From contig JASFIT010000176.1 in NCBI GenBank assembly GCA_050122535.1, forward strand, positions 1 to 9,047: a stretch of 9,047 nt of DNA. The letters run 5' to 3'. The notes under the pieces are model-generated. The model worked only from the letters and a program-made list of their open reading frames with translations, ran no database searches and was not told the origin of the DNA. The DNA comes from JASFEQ01 sp050122535. GTDB lineage: Bacteria; Desulfobacterota; DSM-4660; Desulfatiglandales; HGW-15. Positions 1-5,736 of the stretch are shown piece after piece (within the stretch, counting starts at the first letter, position 1; each line of letters starts with the position of its first letter). The translations under genes were made by a program, and so were the position numbers.

Positions 1-5
1 CATGC

Positions 6-647
6 TTAACCCATTTTTTTCCAATCAGCCAAGAATTTTTCAAGGCCAATATCTGTCAAGGGATGCTTTATCAACTGCTGAATGACCTTGTAGGGAATTG
101 TGGCAATATCCGCTCCCATAAGGGCAGCGTCAACCACGTGCGTGGGATTTCGGATACTGGCCACGATAATCTCGGTATCAAAACCATAATTGTCGTATAT
201 GGTGATGATCTGCTCCACCAAATCCATACCCGTGCTACTGATATCATCCAACCTGCCCACAAAAGGGCTCACATAGGCTGCACCCGCCTTAGCGGCCATC
301 AAGGCTTGAGTGGGAGAGAAACAGAGGGTCACATTGGTCTTTATGCCCTCTGCGGCTAGAATCTTAACCGCCTTCAAGCCTTCTTCGATCAAAGGTATTT
401 TGACCACAATGTTATCGGCCAGCTTTACCAGATCCCTCGCCTCATTGATCATTCCTTCCGCATCCGTGCTCACAACCTCAGCGTTCACCGGACCATCCAC
501 AATACTGCAAATCTCTTTGATTAACCCTGTGAACTCCCTCCCCTCTTTAGAGACCAGCGTAGGATTCGTCGTGACGCCGTCCAAGAGCCCTAAGTCGTTC
601 GTCTTTCTTATCTCTTCCACGTTCGCTGTGTCGATAAAGAATTTCAT
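6..647 (-). CDS. tal: Transaldolase, TalC/FSA-like small type
   Basis: Small TIM-barrel aldolase, 213 residues, of the MipB/TalC family that includes both transaldolases and E. coli fructose-6-phosphate aldolase. The Schiff-base lysine is Lys83 in VVKIP; GVTTNP (24-29), NVTLCFSPTQA (105-115) and SPFVGRLDD (127-135) are intact. Two residues argue for transaldolase: Glu57 where E. coli FSA has Gln59, and Phe129 where it has Tyr131, the position at which Phe is known to go with transaldolase activity and Tyr with aldolase activity. It would move dihydroxyacetone units between sugar phosphates in the non-oxidative pentose phosphate pathway. GGAGG lies 4 bases before the ATG. The gene follows a 156-base spacer with a four-copy decamer repeat, so it may have its own control. 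Confidence 0.93.
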   Translation of the reverse strand: MKFFIDTANVEEIRKTNDLGLLDGVTTNPTLVSKEGREFTGLIKEICSIVDGPVNAEVVSTDAEGMINEARDLVKLADNIVVKIPLIEEGLKAVKILAAEGIKTNVTLCFSPTQALMAAKAGAAYVSPFVGRLDDISSTGMDLVEQIITIYDNYGFDTEIIVASIRNPTHVVDAALMGADIATIPYKVIQQLIKHPLTDIGLEKFLADWKKMG

Positions 648-671
648 AGGTCCTCCGTTCCTTTCAAGTGA

Positions 672-708
672 CTAAAGTGTGCTAAAGTGAACTAAATTGC
701 CTAAAGTA
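672..708 (+). repeat. CTAAAGTGnn repeat, four copies at about one helical turn
   Basis: CTAAAGTG at 672, CTAAAGTG at 682, CTAAATTG at 692 and CTAAAGTA at 701 give a 10, 10, 9-base period. On the coding strand of the next gene the unit reads CACTTTAG. The array sits directly upstream of the transaldolase ribosome site. It could be a protein-binding array or a degenerate simple repeat. No stem-loop terminator or clear promoter was seen in the rest of the 156-base spacer. Confidence 0.7.
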
Positions 709-739
709 ACGCTCAAAAAATCGTCTTTGATTATCTGCT

Positions 740-751
740 TAGTAGCTACTA
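740..751. repeat. 12-base perfect palindrome upstream of the transaldolase gene
   Basis: TAGTAGCTACTA is its own reverse complement. It lies about 95 bases upstream of the transaldolase start, between the membrane-protein gene and the CTAAAGTG repeat. It could be an operator half-site pair, but nothing else supports that. Confidence 0.35.
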
Positions 752-788
752 CCAAACCGGACAGATTCACTAGGAAGTCCCTGTCCTG

Positions 789-810
789 CTTACTCTTTAC
801 TCCTCACTCC
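789..810 (-). repeat. GGAGT-type short tandem repeat at the end of the membrane-protein gene
   Basis: On the minus strand GGAGTGA, GGAGTAA and AGAGTAAG run in series (810-804, 803-797, 796-789), with a further GGAGTCC upstream at 825-819. The TGA stop of the small membrane-protein gene is part of the first unit. The period here is 7 bases, against 8 in the two copies around folK. Confidence 0.55.
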
Positions 811-1067
811 TTTCTCTCGGACTCCTTCTTCTGCAACGCAAACTTATCAGCGCATTCGTCACTGCAAAATAGGTGTTCCTGTCCTTCGATTATCCTCCTG
901 ACCGATTCCCTTCTCGGTATATAGGTCCCGCAAAAAGGATCCTGTACCATCTCGTCAATGACGCCTCCAGGCTTCCGTCTGTCGATCTTGGTCCGCGCAG
1001 AGAAGATCCCTTTGACCAGACGGTATAGGATGTAGGCAAGAACCGCGAGAAATATTATTCTTATCAT
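804..1067 (-). CDS. Small membrane-anchored protein with TRASH/YHS-like metal site
   Basis: An 87-residue protein of unknown function. Residues 2-21 form one hydrophobic membrane helix at the N-terminus, followed by a basic linker (24-34). The C-terminal half holds DPFCGTYI, then 21 residues, then FCSDEC: Cys46, Cys68 and Cys72 fit the C-x(19-22)-C-x3-C pattern described for TRASH domains and resemble YHS-type metal sites. Small proteins of this plan are annotated in Proteobacteria as the PP0621 family, which is my best family guess. The cysteine part would face the cytoplasm if the positive-inside rule holds. It starts 11 bases after folK with AAGGG 8 bases before the ATG, so it is cotranscribed. 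Metal binding is an inference; the partner is unknown. Its last codons and stop fall within a GGAGT-type repeat. Confidence 0.8.
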   Translation of the reverse strand: MIRIIFLAVLAYILYRLVKGIFSARTKIDRRKPGGVIDEMVQDPFCGTYIPRRESVRRIIEGQEHLFCSDECADKFALQKKESERKE

Positions 1068-1078
1068 CTAAATATCCC

Positions 1079-1624
1079 TTATTGCTTTAATGGAACCACC
1101 TCTTGGCCATTGTTCTGTATCCTCCCTAGCAGTTCAACCATGGTCACGCCAAGGGAGGGGTGAATCAGATCTGGGGCCAACTGGACCAAGGGCACAAGAA
1201 CAAATTTCCTGAGATGCATTAGTGGGTGTGGAACCGTGAGATCCTCCTCATTAATAATCTCACGGCCATAAAGCAGGATATCCAGGTCAATGATCCTGGA
1301 CCCCCACCGCTCTCTTCTAATCCTGCCCATGTCCGACTCGATGGCCAGGAGTCTTCTCAATAGGTTCCGGGGATGTATCTCTGCTGATAGGGAGACAACC
1401 CCATTCACATACCACTCCTGTCCCTTCACGCCTACTGGCCTCGTCAGGTACCAATCTGAACGCCCGGTGAGTTGGCATCCGGGGATTTGCTCTATCCTCT
1501 CAATGGCCGTTAAGCAGTTGTGGCGTTTGTCTTCTAAATTCGAACCTATTCCAATGTAAGCGGTTGTCTTAGAGTGTTTGGAGTATGGGAGCGTTGGAGT
1601 ATAGGAGTGTTGATTTGCAGTCAT
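1079..1624 (-). CDS. folK: 2-amino-4-hydroxy-6-hydroxymethyldihydropteridine pyrophosphokinase
   Basis: Transfers pyrophosphate from ATP to hydroxymethyl-dihydropterin in folate synthesis. The 181 residues show the whole HPPK pattern: AYIGIGSNLEDK (22-33), TRPVGVKGQEWYVNGVV (61-77), RWGSRIIDLDILLYG (106-120) with the magnesium-binding Asp113 and Asp115, and VPHPLMHLRKFVLVPL (131-146). The catalytic core begins near residue 21; residues 5-18 are an added stretch rich in Ser, Thr, Pro and Tyr encoded by an octamer repeat. No other conventional start codon lies between the ATG at 1624 and the core, and the ATG has a poor ribosome site, so the extension seems real but may be inefficiently started. 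The membrane-protein gene begins 11 bases after the stop. No other folate gene is nearby. Confidence 0.95.
   Translation of the reverse strand: MTANQHSYTPTLPYSKHSKTTAYIGIGSNLEDKRHNCLTAIERIEQIPGCQLTGRSDWYLTRPVGVKGQEWYVNGVVSLSAEIHPRNLLRRLLAIESDMGRIRRERWGSRIIDLDILLYGREIINEEDLTVPHPLMHLRKFVLVPLVQLAPDLIHPSLGVTMVELLGRIQNNGQEVVPLKQ
1579..1610 (+). repeat. GGAGT-type octamer array inside the start of folK
   Basis: On the plus strand TGGAGTAT, GGGAGCGT, TGGAGTAT and AGGAGTGT follow at an exact 8-base period, with a degenerate unit (TAGAGTGT) starting at 1570. The array lies in folK codons 5-15 and is inverted relative to the array after dapL. Confidence 0.7.
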
Positions 1625-1680
1625 TATGTTATTCTGTGTTGATTGGTAAGAGCAGTTTCAAATGCCTCGATTCTTAGGAC

Positions 1681-1729
1681 GTGGGAATCTGCAGTGTCTG
1701 TTTTTATGATGTTTTCTGCGTTTTCCCAC
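1681..1729. repeat. 7-base inverted repeat in the dapL-folK spacer
   Basis: GTGGGAA (1681-1687) and TTCCCAC (1723-1729) are perfect inverted copies across 35 bases. The interior is rich in CTG and T runs and has no clear inner stem. It overlaps the edge of the octamer array. Nothing else is seen in the 130-base spacer, and no convincing promoter was found. Confidence 0.4.
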
Positions 1730-1752
1730 TACTCCATGACTCCAGTGCTCCA
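1725..1752 (-). repeat. TGGAGnnn octamer array directly after dapL
   Basis: Read on the minus strand, TGGAGCAC, TGGAGTCA and TGGAGTAG follow each other at an exact 8-base period (1752-1745, 1744-1737, 1736-1729), and then a partial TGGG. It starts two bases after the dapL stop codon. Confidence 0.7.
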
Positions 1753-1754
1753 TC

Positions 1755-2921
1755 TTAGAATGTCATGGACTTGATTCTTTCTATGGCTTCTTCGAGTCGA
1801 TCCCGTTTCTGGGTCAAAGCAATTCGGAAATATCCTTCTCCAGGTTCTCCAAAGCCGTTACCCGGGGTCACCACCACACCCTTCTCCAACAACCGGGTTG
1901 TCAATTGAGCCGATGTATACCCTTGAGGAACCCTGATCCAAAGGTAGAAAGTAGCCTTGGGAGAAGCCAGGTCAAAACCAGCCTCACTCAAACCTTTAAC
2001 CGTCAGGTCTCTTCGGCGAGTATAAACCTCCACCATCTCCTTGACACAAGACTGGTCATCACGCAGGGCTTTGATGCCTGCGATTTGGACAGCCTGGAAG
2101 ACACCGGAGTCGATATTGCTCTTGATGGCACCAAGCCCATCCACCATTGACCTGTTTCCGACTGCAAAGCCGATCCGCCATCCGGTCATATTATAGGTTT
2201 TAGAAAGTGAGTGAAACTCCAGAGCCACTTCCTTTGCGCCATCCGCTTCCATAAAGCTGGATGGCCGGTAGCCATCGTAGGCCATCTCAGTGTATGCTGC
2301 ATCATGGCATACCAATATTTCGTTTTTGTTTGCGAATTCCACTACCTTATTGAAAAAATCAGGGTCTGCCACTGCGGCCGTGGGATTATTGGGATAGTTG
2401 ATAAATATCAACTTGGCCCGCTCCGCTATCTCGGAGGGAATAGAATTTAGATCCGGCAAAAAATTATTCTCGCTCACCAACGGCATAAAATAAGATTCAC
2501 CGCCTGCGAACATGGTGGCAATGTGGTAAACAGGGTAGGCCGGGGACGGAACAAGGGCCACATCTCCAGGGTTGATGTAGGCGAGTGGAAGGTGTGCGAT
2601 GCCCTCCTTACTGCCTATCAATGAAACCACTTCGCTTTCTGGGTCCAGATCAACGTCAAACCTCCGTTTATACCATTCTGCGACCGCGTACTTAAAATCA
2701 TGCATTCCCGAATAGGAAGGGTACTGATGATTACCCGGGTCTTCGACCGCACGCTTCATGGCTTCGATAATATGATTCGGCGTTGGGAGATCCGGGTCAC
2801 CCACACCAAGATCGATGATATCCACGCCACGGGCCTTAACCTCCGCTTTCTTCCTATCTATCTCCTTGAACAGATAGGGGGGAAGTTTCCGCAGCCTCTC
2901 TGCTTTTTCAAAATTACCCAT
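1755..2921 (-). CDS. dapL: LL-diaminopimelate aminotransferase (class I/II fold)
   Basis: Transfers an amino group from glutamate to tetrahydrodipicolinate, giving LL-diaminopimelate in one step and replacing DapD, DapC and DapE. The 388-residue fold-I PLP enzyme shows the substrate-pocket segment GSKEGIAHLPLAY (103-115), NYPNNPT (175-181), Asp207 and Tyr210 for the cofactor, the PLP lysine Lys241 in SLSKTYNMTGWR, and the carboxylate-binding Arg366 in YFRIALT. The KEGIAH segment and the overall N-terminus are typical of DapL and related MalY/AspC-like aminotransferases; the gene's place in a cluster with dapA, dapB, dapF and lysA, and the absence of dapD and dapE from it, make DapL the best call. 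A general aspartate or alanine aminotransferase is the main alternative. The ATG at 2921 has AAGGG 5 bases upstream. Confidence 0.88.
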   Translation of the reverse strand: MGNFEKAERLRKLPPYLFKEIDRKKAEVKARGVDIIDLGVGDPDLPTPNHIIEAMKRAVEDPGNHQYPSYSGMHDFKYAVAEWYKRRFDVDLDPESEVVSLIGSKEGIAHLPLAYINPGDVALVPSPAYPVYHIATMFAGGESYFMPLVSENNFLPDLNSIPSEIAERAKLIFINYPNNPTAAVADPDFFNKVVEFANKNEILVCHDAAYTEMAYDGYRPSSFMEADGAKEVALEFHSLSKTYNMTGWRIGFAVGNRSMVDGLGAIKSNIDSGVFQAVQIAGIKALRDDQSCVKEMVEVYTRRRDLTVKGLSEAGFDLASPKATFYLWIRVPQGYTSAQLTTRLLEKGVVVTPGNGFGEPGEGYFRIALTQKRDRLEEAIERIKSMTF

Positions 2922-2935
2922 GTTAGCCCTTTTTG

Positions 2936-3739
2936 TTATTTCAACCCAAGTACATCCTGCATATCATACAAACCCGCGGGTTGACTCACGACCCACGCGG
3001 CCGCCCTTAGCGCGCCTTTTGCAAAATTATCCCGGTTGTGGGCCCGATGCGTTAGCTCTAGCCTTTCACCGATACCCCCAAACATCACCGTATGCTCACC
3101 CGTGATATCCCCGGCTCGCCAGGTCTGGACGCCAATCTCTTCCTCACTGCGCTGTCCTATCATACCTTTTCTCTCATAGACCGCCACCTTATCCAGATCC
3201 CGTTTTACGGAATCAGCCAGGATCTGAGCGAGACGCATAGCTGTTCCGCTTGGTGCATCCTTTTTCAGCCTATGATGTACCTCCAGGATCTCCATGTCAA
3301 AATCCTCGCCAAGGATCTTGGCCATCTCTCCAGCAATGCGGAACATGACATTTACCCCCACACTCATATTGGGTGCCATGACGCACTTGGTGGTCTTGGA
3401 CAGTTTCTCTAATTCTTTCAGGTTGTCGCCAGTTATCCCCGTTGTACCAATGACCATGGCAAGTCCGTTGGGCGCGGCCTCCCTCATGTTTTCTAGTGTG
3501 GCCTCTGGCGCAGTGAAATCAATGAGGACCTCACCCAGATCAACAACTTGTTTGAGGGAGCCTGCAACTTTAATACCCACATCCCCAAGGCCCACAACCT
3601 GTCCCACATCCTGATTTACACCCGGATGGTCCGGATGCTCAAAGGCCGCCACCAGGGTGACATCTTGGCTCTGCTGGATCATGTGAATGATCCGTCCACC
3701 CATGCGACCCCCAGCACCGGCAACTATAGCTTTAACCAT
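2936..3739 (-). CDS. dapB: 4-hydroxy-tetrahydrodipicolinate reductase
   Basis: Reduces the DapA product to tetrahydrodipicolinate with NADH or NADPH. From the ATG at 3739 the protein has 267 residues, the normal size. The N-terminal Rossmann motif is GAGGRMG (8-14), followed by IDFT (73-76), GTTG (98-101), and the substrate loop HHRLKKDAPSGTA with catalytic His155 and Lys159 (E. coli His159 and Lys163). The C-terminus GERLELTHRA and GLYDMQDVL closely resembles E. coli. The E. coli Glu38-Arg39 pair that sets cofactor preference is Glu34-His35 here, which may favour NADH. The frame is open upstream to an ATG at 3823, but that would add 28 residues unlike any DapB and encoded by the stem-loop region, and the 3739 ATG has a strong ribosome site. 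The next gene begins 14 bases after the stop. Confidence 0.96.
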   Translation of the reverse strand: MVKAIVAGAGGRMGGRIIHMIQQSQDVTLVAAFEHPDHPGVNQDVGQVVGLGDVGIKVAGSLKQVVDLGEVLIDFTAPEATLENMREAAPNGLAMVIGTTGITGDNLKELEKLSKTTKCVMAPNMSVGVNVMFRIAGEMAKILGEDFDMEILEVHHRLKKDAPSGTAMRLAQILADSVKRDLDKVAVYERKGMIGQRSEEEIGVQTWRAGDITGEHTVMFGGIGERLELTHRAHNRDNFAKGALRAAAWVVSQPAGLYDMQDVLGLK

Positions 3740-3742
3740 GAT

Positions 3743-3749
3743 CCCCTCC
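3743..3749 (-). promoter_or_regulatory. Ribosome binding site deciding the dapB start
   Basis: GGAGGGG on the minus strand, with its GGAGG core ending 5 bases before the ATG at 3739. It selects this ATG over the in-frame ATG at 3823, which would place the intergenic stem-loops inside the gene. Confidence 0.75.
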
Positions 3750-3786
3750 ATTCGCGGCTTGGCAGCTCGACAGCCGTAGCACAAAG

Positions 3787-3856
3787 GCCTCGGTACCTGC
3801 CAGCCACTGCTAGGCGTTGCCAACCGAGGCAGGGGCGGGTAAAACCCTGGCCCTGC
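3787..3856. repeat. Two adjoining stem-loops between dapA and dapB
   Basis: GCAGGG (3829-3834) pairs with CCCTGC (3851-3856), and inside it GGGT (3837-3840) pairs with ACCC (3844-3847) across an AAA loop. GCCTCGGT (3787-3794) pairs with ACCGAGGC (3823-3830) across 28 bases. The two stems share 3829-3830, so fully formed they compete slightly. On the minus strand neither is followed by a run of T, so an intrinsic terminator is unlikely. A REP-like element or an mRNA-stabilising structure is possible. Confidence 0.5.
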
Positions 3857-3882
3857 TGTTGAATTATGACTTCAGACGTAAC

Positions 3883-4755
3883 TTATATGAGACCGTAGTC
3901 TTTGAGTGCCTTTTTGAGCTTTTCTTTATTCGCAGGAGAGATGGGAGCCAAAGGGAGTCTTAGCTCTCCATCGATCTTTCCCATGAGAGCCAATGAGGTC
4001 TTCACAGGGATGGGATTGGTCTCATAAAACATGGCCTGACACAACGGCAATAGCTTGAGGAAAAGCTCCCTCGCCCCTTCCACATTCCCCTCTTCCCAGG
4101 CCGTGACCATGTCGGCCGTATCTTTCGGAACGATATTGGCCACCACGGAGATCACTCCCGTACCCCCAATGGCCAGCACCGGCAAAGTCACGTTGTCATC
4201 CCCAGAAAGCAGAGTGATATTGTCCCCTGCCAATTTAACAATCTCGGCCATTTGGCCCAGGCTTCCTGAGGCCTCTTTTATTGCTACCACCTCGGGTAAT
4301 TGGGCCAGGCGGGCCACTGTCTCAGGGAGCATGTTTACACTGGTTCTCCCTGGGACGTTGTAAAGGACCTGGGGCAGAGGGACAGCGTCGGCAATGGCCT
4401 TGAAGTGCTGATACAGACCCTCTGGGGTCGGCTTGTTATAGTAAGGGGTCACCTGCAGTGTGGCATCAGCCCCTACCTTCTTTGCATGTGCTGTCAATTC
4501 GATCGCCTCACTGGTACTGTTACCACCGGTCCCTGCAATGACGGGCACCCTTTTATTTACGGCCTCAACGGCAATATCGATGACCCTGGCATGCTCTTCC
4601 ATGTTCAGGGTGGCGGATTCCCCCGTGGTTCCACTGGGTACTATCGCGCTGGTGCCATTCTCGATCTGAAATTCGATCAGCTCCCGATAGGCCTCCTCAT
4701 CTATTTTGCCTCCTTTGAAAGGTGTAACAATTGCCACAATAGATCCTTTAAACAT
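3883..4755 (-). CDS. dapA: 4-hydroxy-tetrahydrodipicolinate synthase
   Basis: Condenses pyruvate with aspartate semialdehyde, the committed step to diaminopimelate and lysine, in a cytoplasmic TIM-barrel tetramer. The 290 residues match the family. Active-site residues by comparison with E. coli: Thr43/Thr44 in SGTTGES, Tyr106 in TPYYNKP, Tyr132 and Arg137 in LYNVPGRT, and the Schiff-base Lys160 in AIKEASG. Of the residues that form the lysine feedback pocket in E. coli, the equivalents of His56, Asn80, Glu84 and Tyr106 are kept (His55, Asn79, Glu83, Tyr105), while His53 is Met52, so lysine inhibition may be altered. The ATG at 4755 has a strong GGGAGGT ribosome site 4 bases upstream. dapB follows after 143 bases that hold two stem-loops. 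I found no lysine riboswitch. Confidence 0.97.
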   Translation of the reverse strand: MFKGSIVAIVTPFKGGKIDEEAYRELIEFQIENGTSAIVPSGTTGESATLNMEEHARVIDIAVEAVNKRVPVIAGTGGNSTSEAIELTAHAKKVGADATLQVTPYYNKPTPEGLYQHFKAIADAVPLPQVLYNVPGRTSVNMLPETVARLAQLPEVVAIKEASGSLGQMAEIVKLAGDNITLLSGDDNVTLPVLAIGGTGVISVVANIVPKDTADMVTAWEEGNVEGARELFLKLLPLCQAMFYETNPIPVKTSLALMGKIDGELRLPLAPISPANKEKLKKALKDYGLI

Positions 4756-4892
4756 AACAACCTCCCCACATAATAGTTATCCGTTATTGGTTTTTTATGA
4801 TTGGCAGATACCCCATCTAATCATTCCCGCTGTAAGGTTCCTGAGTCACTGGTTTCACTCCTCTCTTCGATAAGTCCTTAATATTTCCCATC
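4756..4892. other. dapF-dapA spacer, no recognised element
   Basis: These 137 bases hold only the strong dapA ribosome site (GGGAGGT) at the low end. A TATTAT hexamer lies close to the dapA start but has no matching -35 box at a normal distance, so I do not call a promoter. No small gene, terminator or riboswitch is seen. Confidence 0.6.
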
Positions 4893-5714
4893 CTACAACG
4901 CTTCCTCATTGAGTTGGGCTTGATAAACAATTGATGTACTTCCCTCTAACCACACCCGTGTAAATGCGTTACCCTGTTTACGATAATGGATTTTTAAGGC
5001 CTCTCCCCCCTTCGTTCTAACATTTACGGGAGAGCTGACCATCTCTCTGGCAGAGGCTATGAGCGCCGATGCTATGGCACCAGTTCCGCAGGCGAGGGTC
5101 TCATCCTCGACACCCCGTTCATAGGTCCTGATCTCAAGCATATTCGGTCCGAGCACCTTCATAAAGTCCGCATTCGTTCCTTCCGGCGAAAACATATTAT
5201 GGTAGCGAATGGACCTCCCCTGTTCGAAAACGGGATGTCTTGAAAGATCGTCCACCTGAACGACCACATGGGGCACGCCAGTGTTGATAAAATCCACACT
5301 AAGCCAGCCAGCCTCACGGGACAGACCTATATCCATCTCCAGGCCCGAAGGATCAGGCATCAACACCTTAACATCCCGTCCCATCACCTCAGCAGAGACA
5401 GGCCCGGCCAGAGTTTCAAAGGTCATCTTTGACTTGGTAATACCCTTTATATGGGCGAAACGGGCAACACACCGGCTCCCGTTACCGCACATTTCCACCT
5501 CCCCACCGTCTGCGTTAAAATATCTCCAGGCAAAATCGAAACGATCCGATCTAGTCACAAAGATCAGTCCATCAGCCCCCACCGATTCTCGGCGTGTGCA
5601 AGTCCTCTGCACGAGGCGCCGCATCTCCTCTTCCGCAACGCTTCCATCCCGGTTGTCAATGAGGATGAAGTCGTTACCGCTTCCATTCATTTTCCAGAAT
5701 TCGATTGTTTTCAT
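4893..5714 (-). CDS. dapF: Diaminopimelate epimerase
   Basis: Interconverts LL- and meso-diaminopimelate without a cofactor, by a two-base mechanism with a pair of cysteines; it supplies meso-diaminopimelate for peptidoglycan and for LysA. The 273 residues form the usual pseudo-symmetric two-domain protein. The first catalytic Cys is Cys76 in MCGNGSRC and the second is Cys209 in LACGTG. Substrate-binding signatures NTGVPHVV (144-151), GTNADF (179-184) and ERGVEDETLACGTG (199-212) are intact, as is the N-terminal KMNGSGNDFI. The ATG at 5714 is preceded by an AAGGA-type ribosome site. The gene lies 22 bases after lysA, and a 137-base spacer separates it from dapA. Its place directly after DapL in the pathway agrees with the dapL-type gene in the cluster. 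Confidence 0.97.
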   Translation of the reverse strand: MKTIEFWKMNGSGNDFILIDNRDGSVAEEEMRRLVQRTCTRRESVGADGLIFVTRSDRFDFAWRYFNADGGEVEMCGNGSRCVARFAHIKGITKSKMTFETLAGPVSAEVMGRDVKVLMPDPSGLEMDIGLSREAGWLSVDFINTGVPHVVVQVDDLSRHPVFEQGRSIRYHNMFSPEGTNADFMKVLGPNMLEIRTYERGVEDETLACGTGAIASALIASAREMVSSPVNVRTKGGEALKIHYRKQGNAFTRVWLEGSTSIVYQAQLNEEAL

Positions 5715-5736
5715 GTCCTTGCCGTGCTTCAGCCTG

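Noticed and set aside
1..3. ATG on the minus strand 2 bases after the transaldolase stop
   Set aside because: It could be the start of the next gene, but only the start codon is inside the window and no good ribosome site is visible.
3740..3823. 28-codon upstream extension of dapB
   Set aside because: It reads through the stem-loop region, is unlike DapB N-termini, and the ATG at 3739 has a much better ribosome site.
3740..3882. Lysine riboswitch or intrinsic terminator between dapA and dapB
   Set aside because: The spacer is too short for the lysine riboswitch and no run of T follows either stem on the minus strand.
4300..4773. 157-codon open frame on the plus strand
   Set aside because: Antisense to dapA and its leader; a composition-driven shadow frame.
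4756..4800. Promoter in front of dapA from a TATTAT hexamer
   Set aside because: No acceptable -35 hexamer at 16-18 bases, and the hexamer lies almost at the ribosome site.
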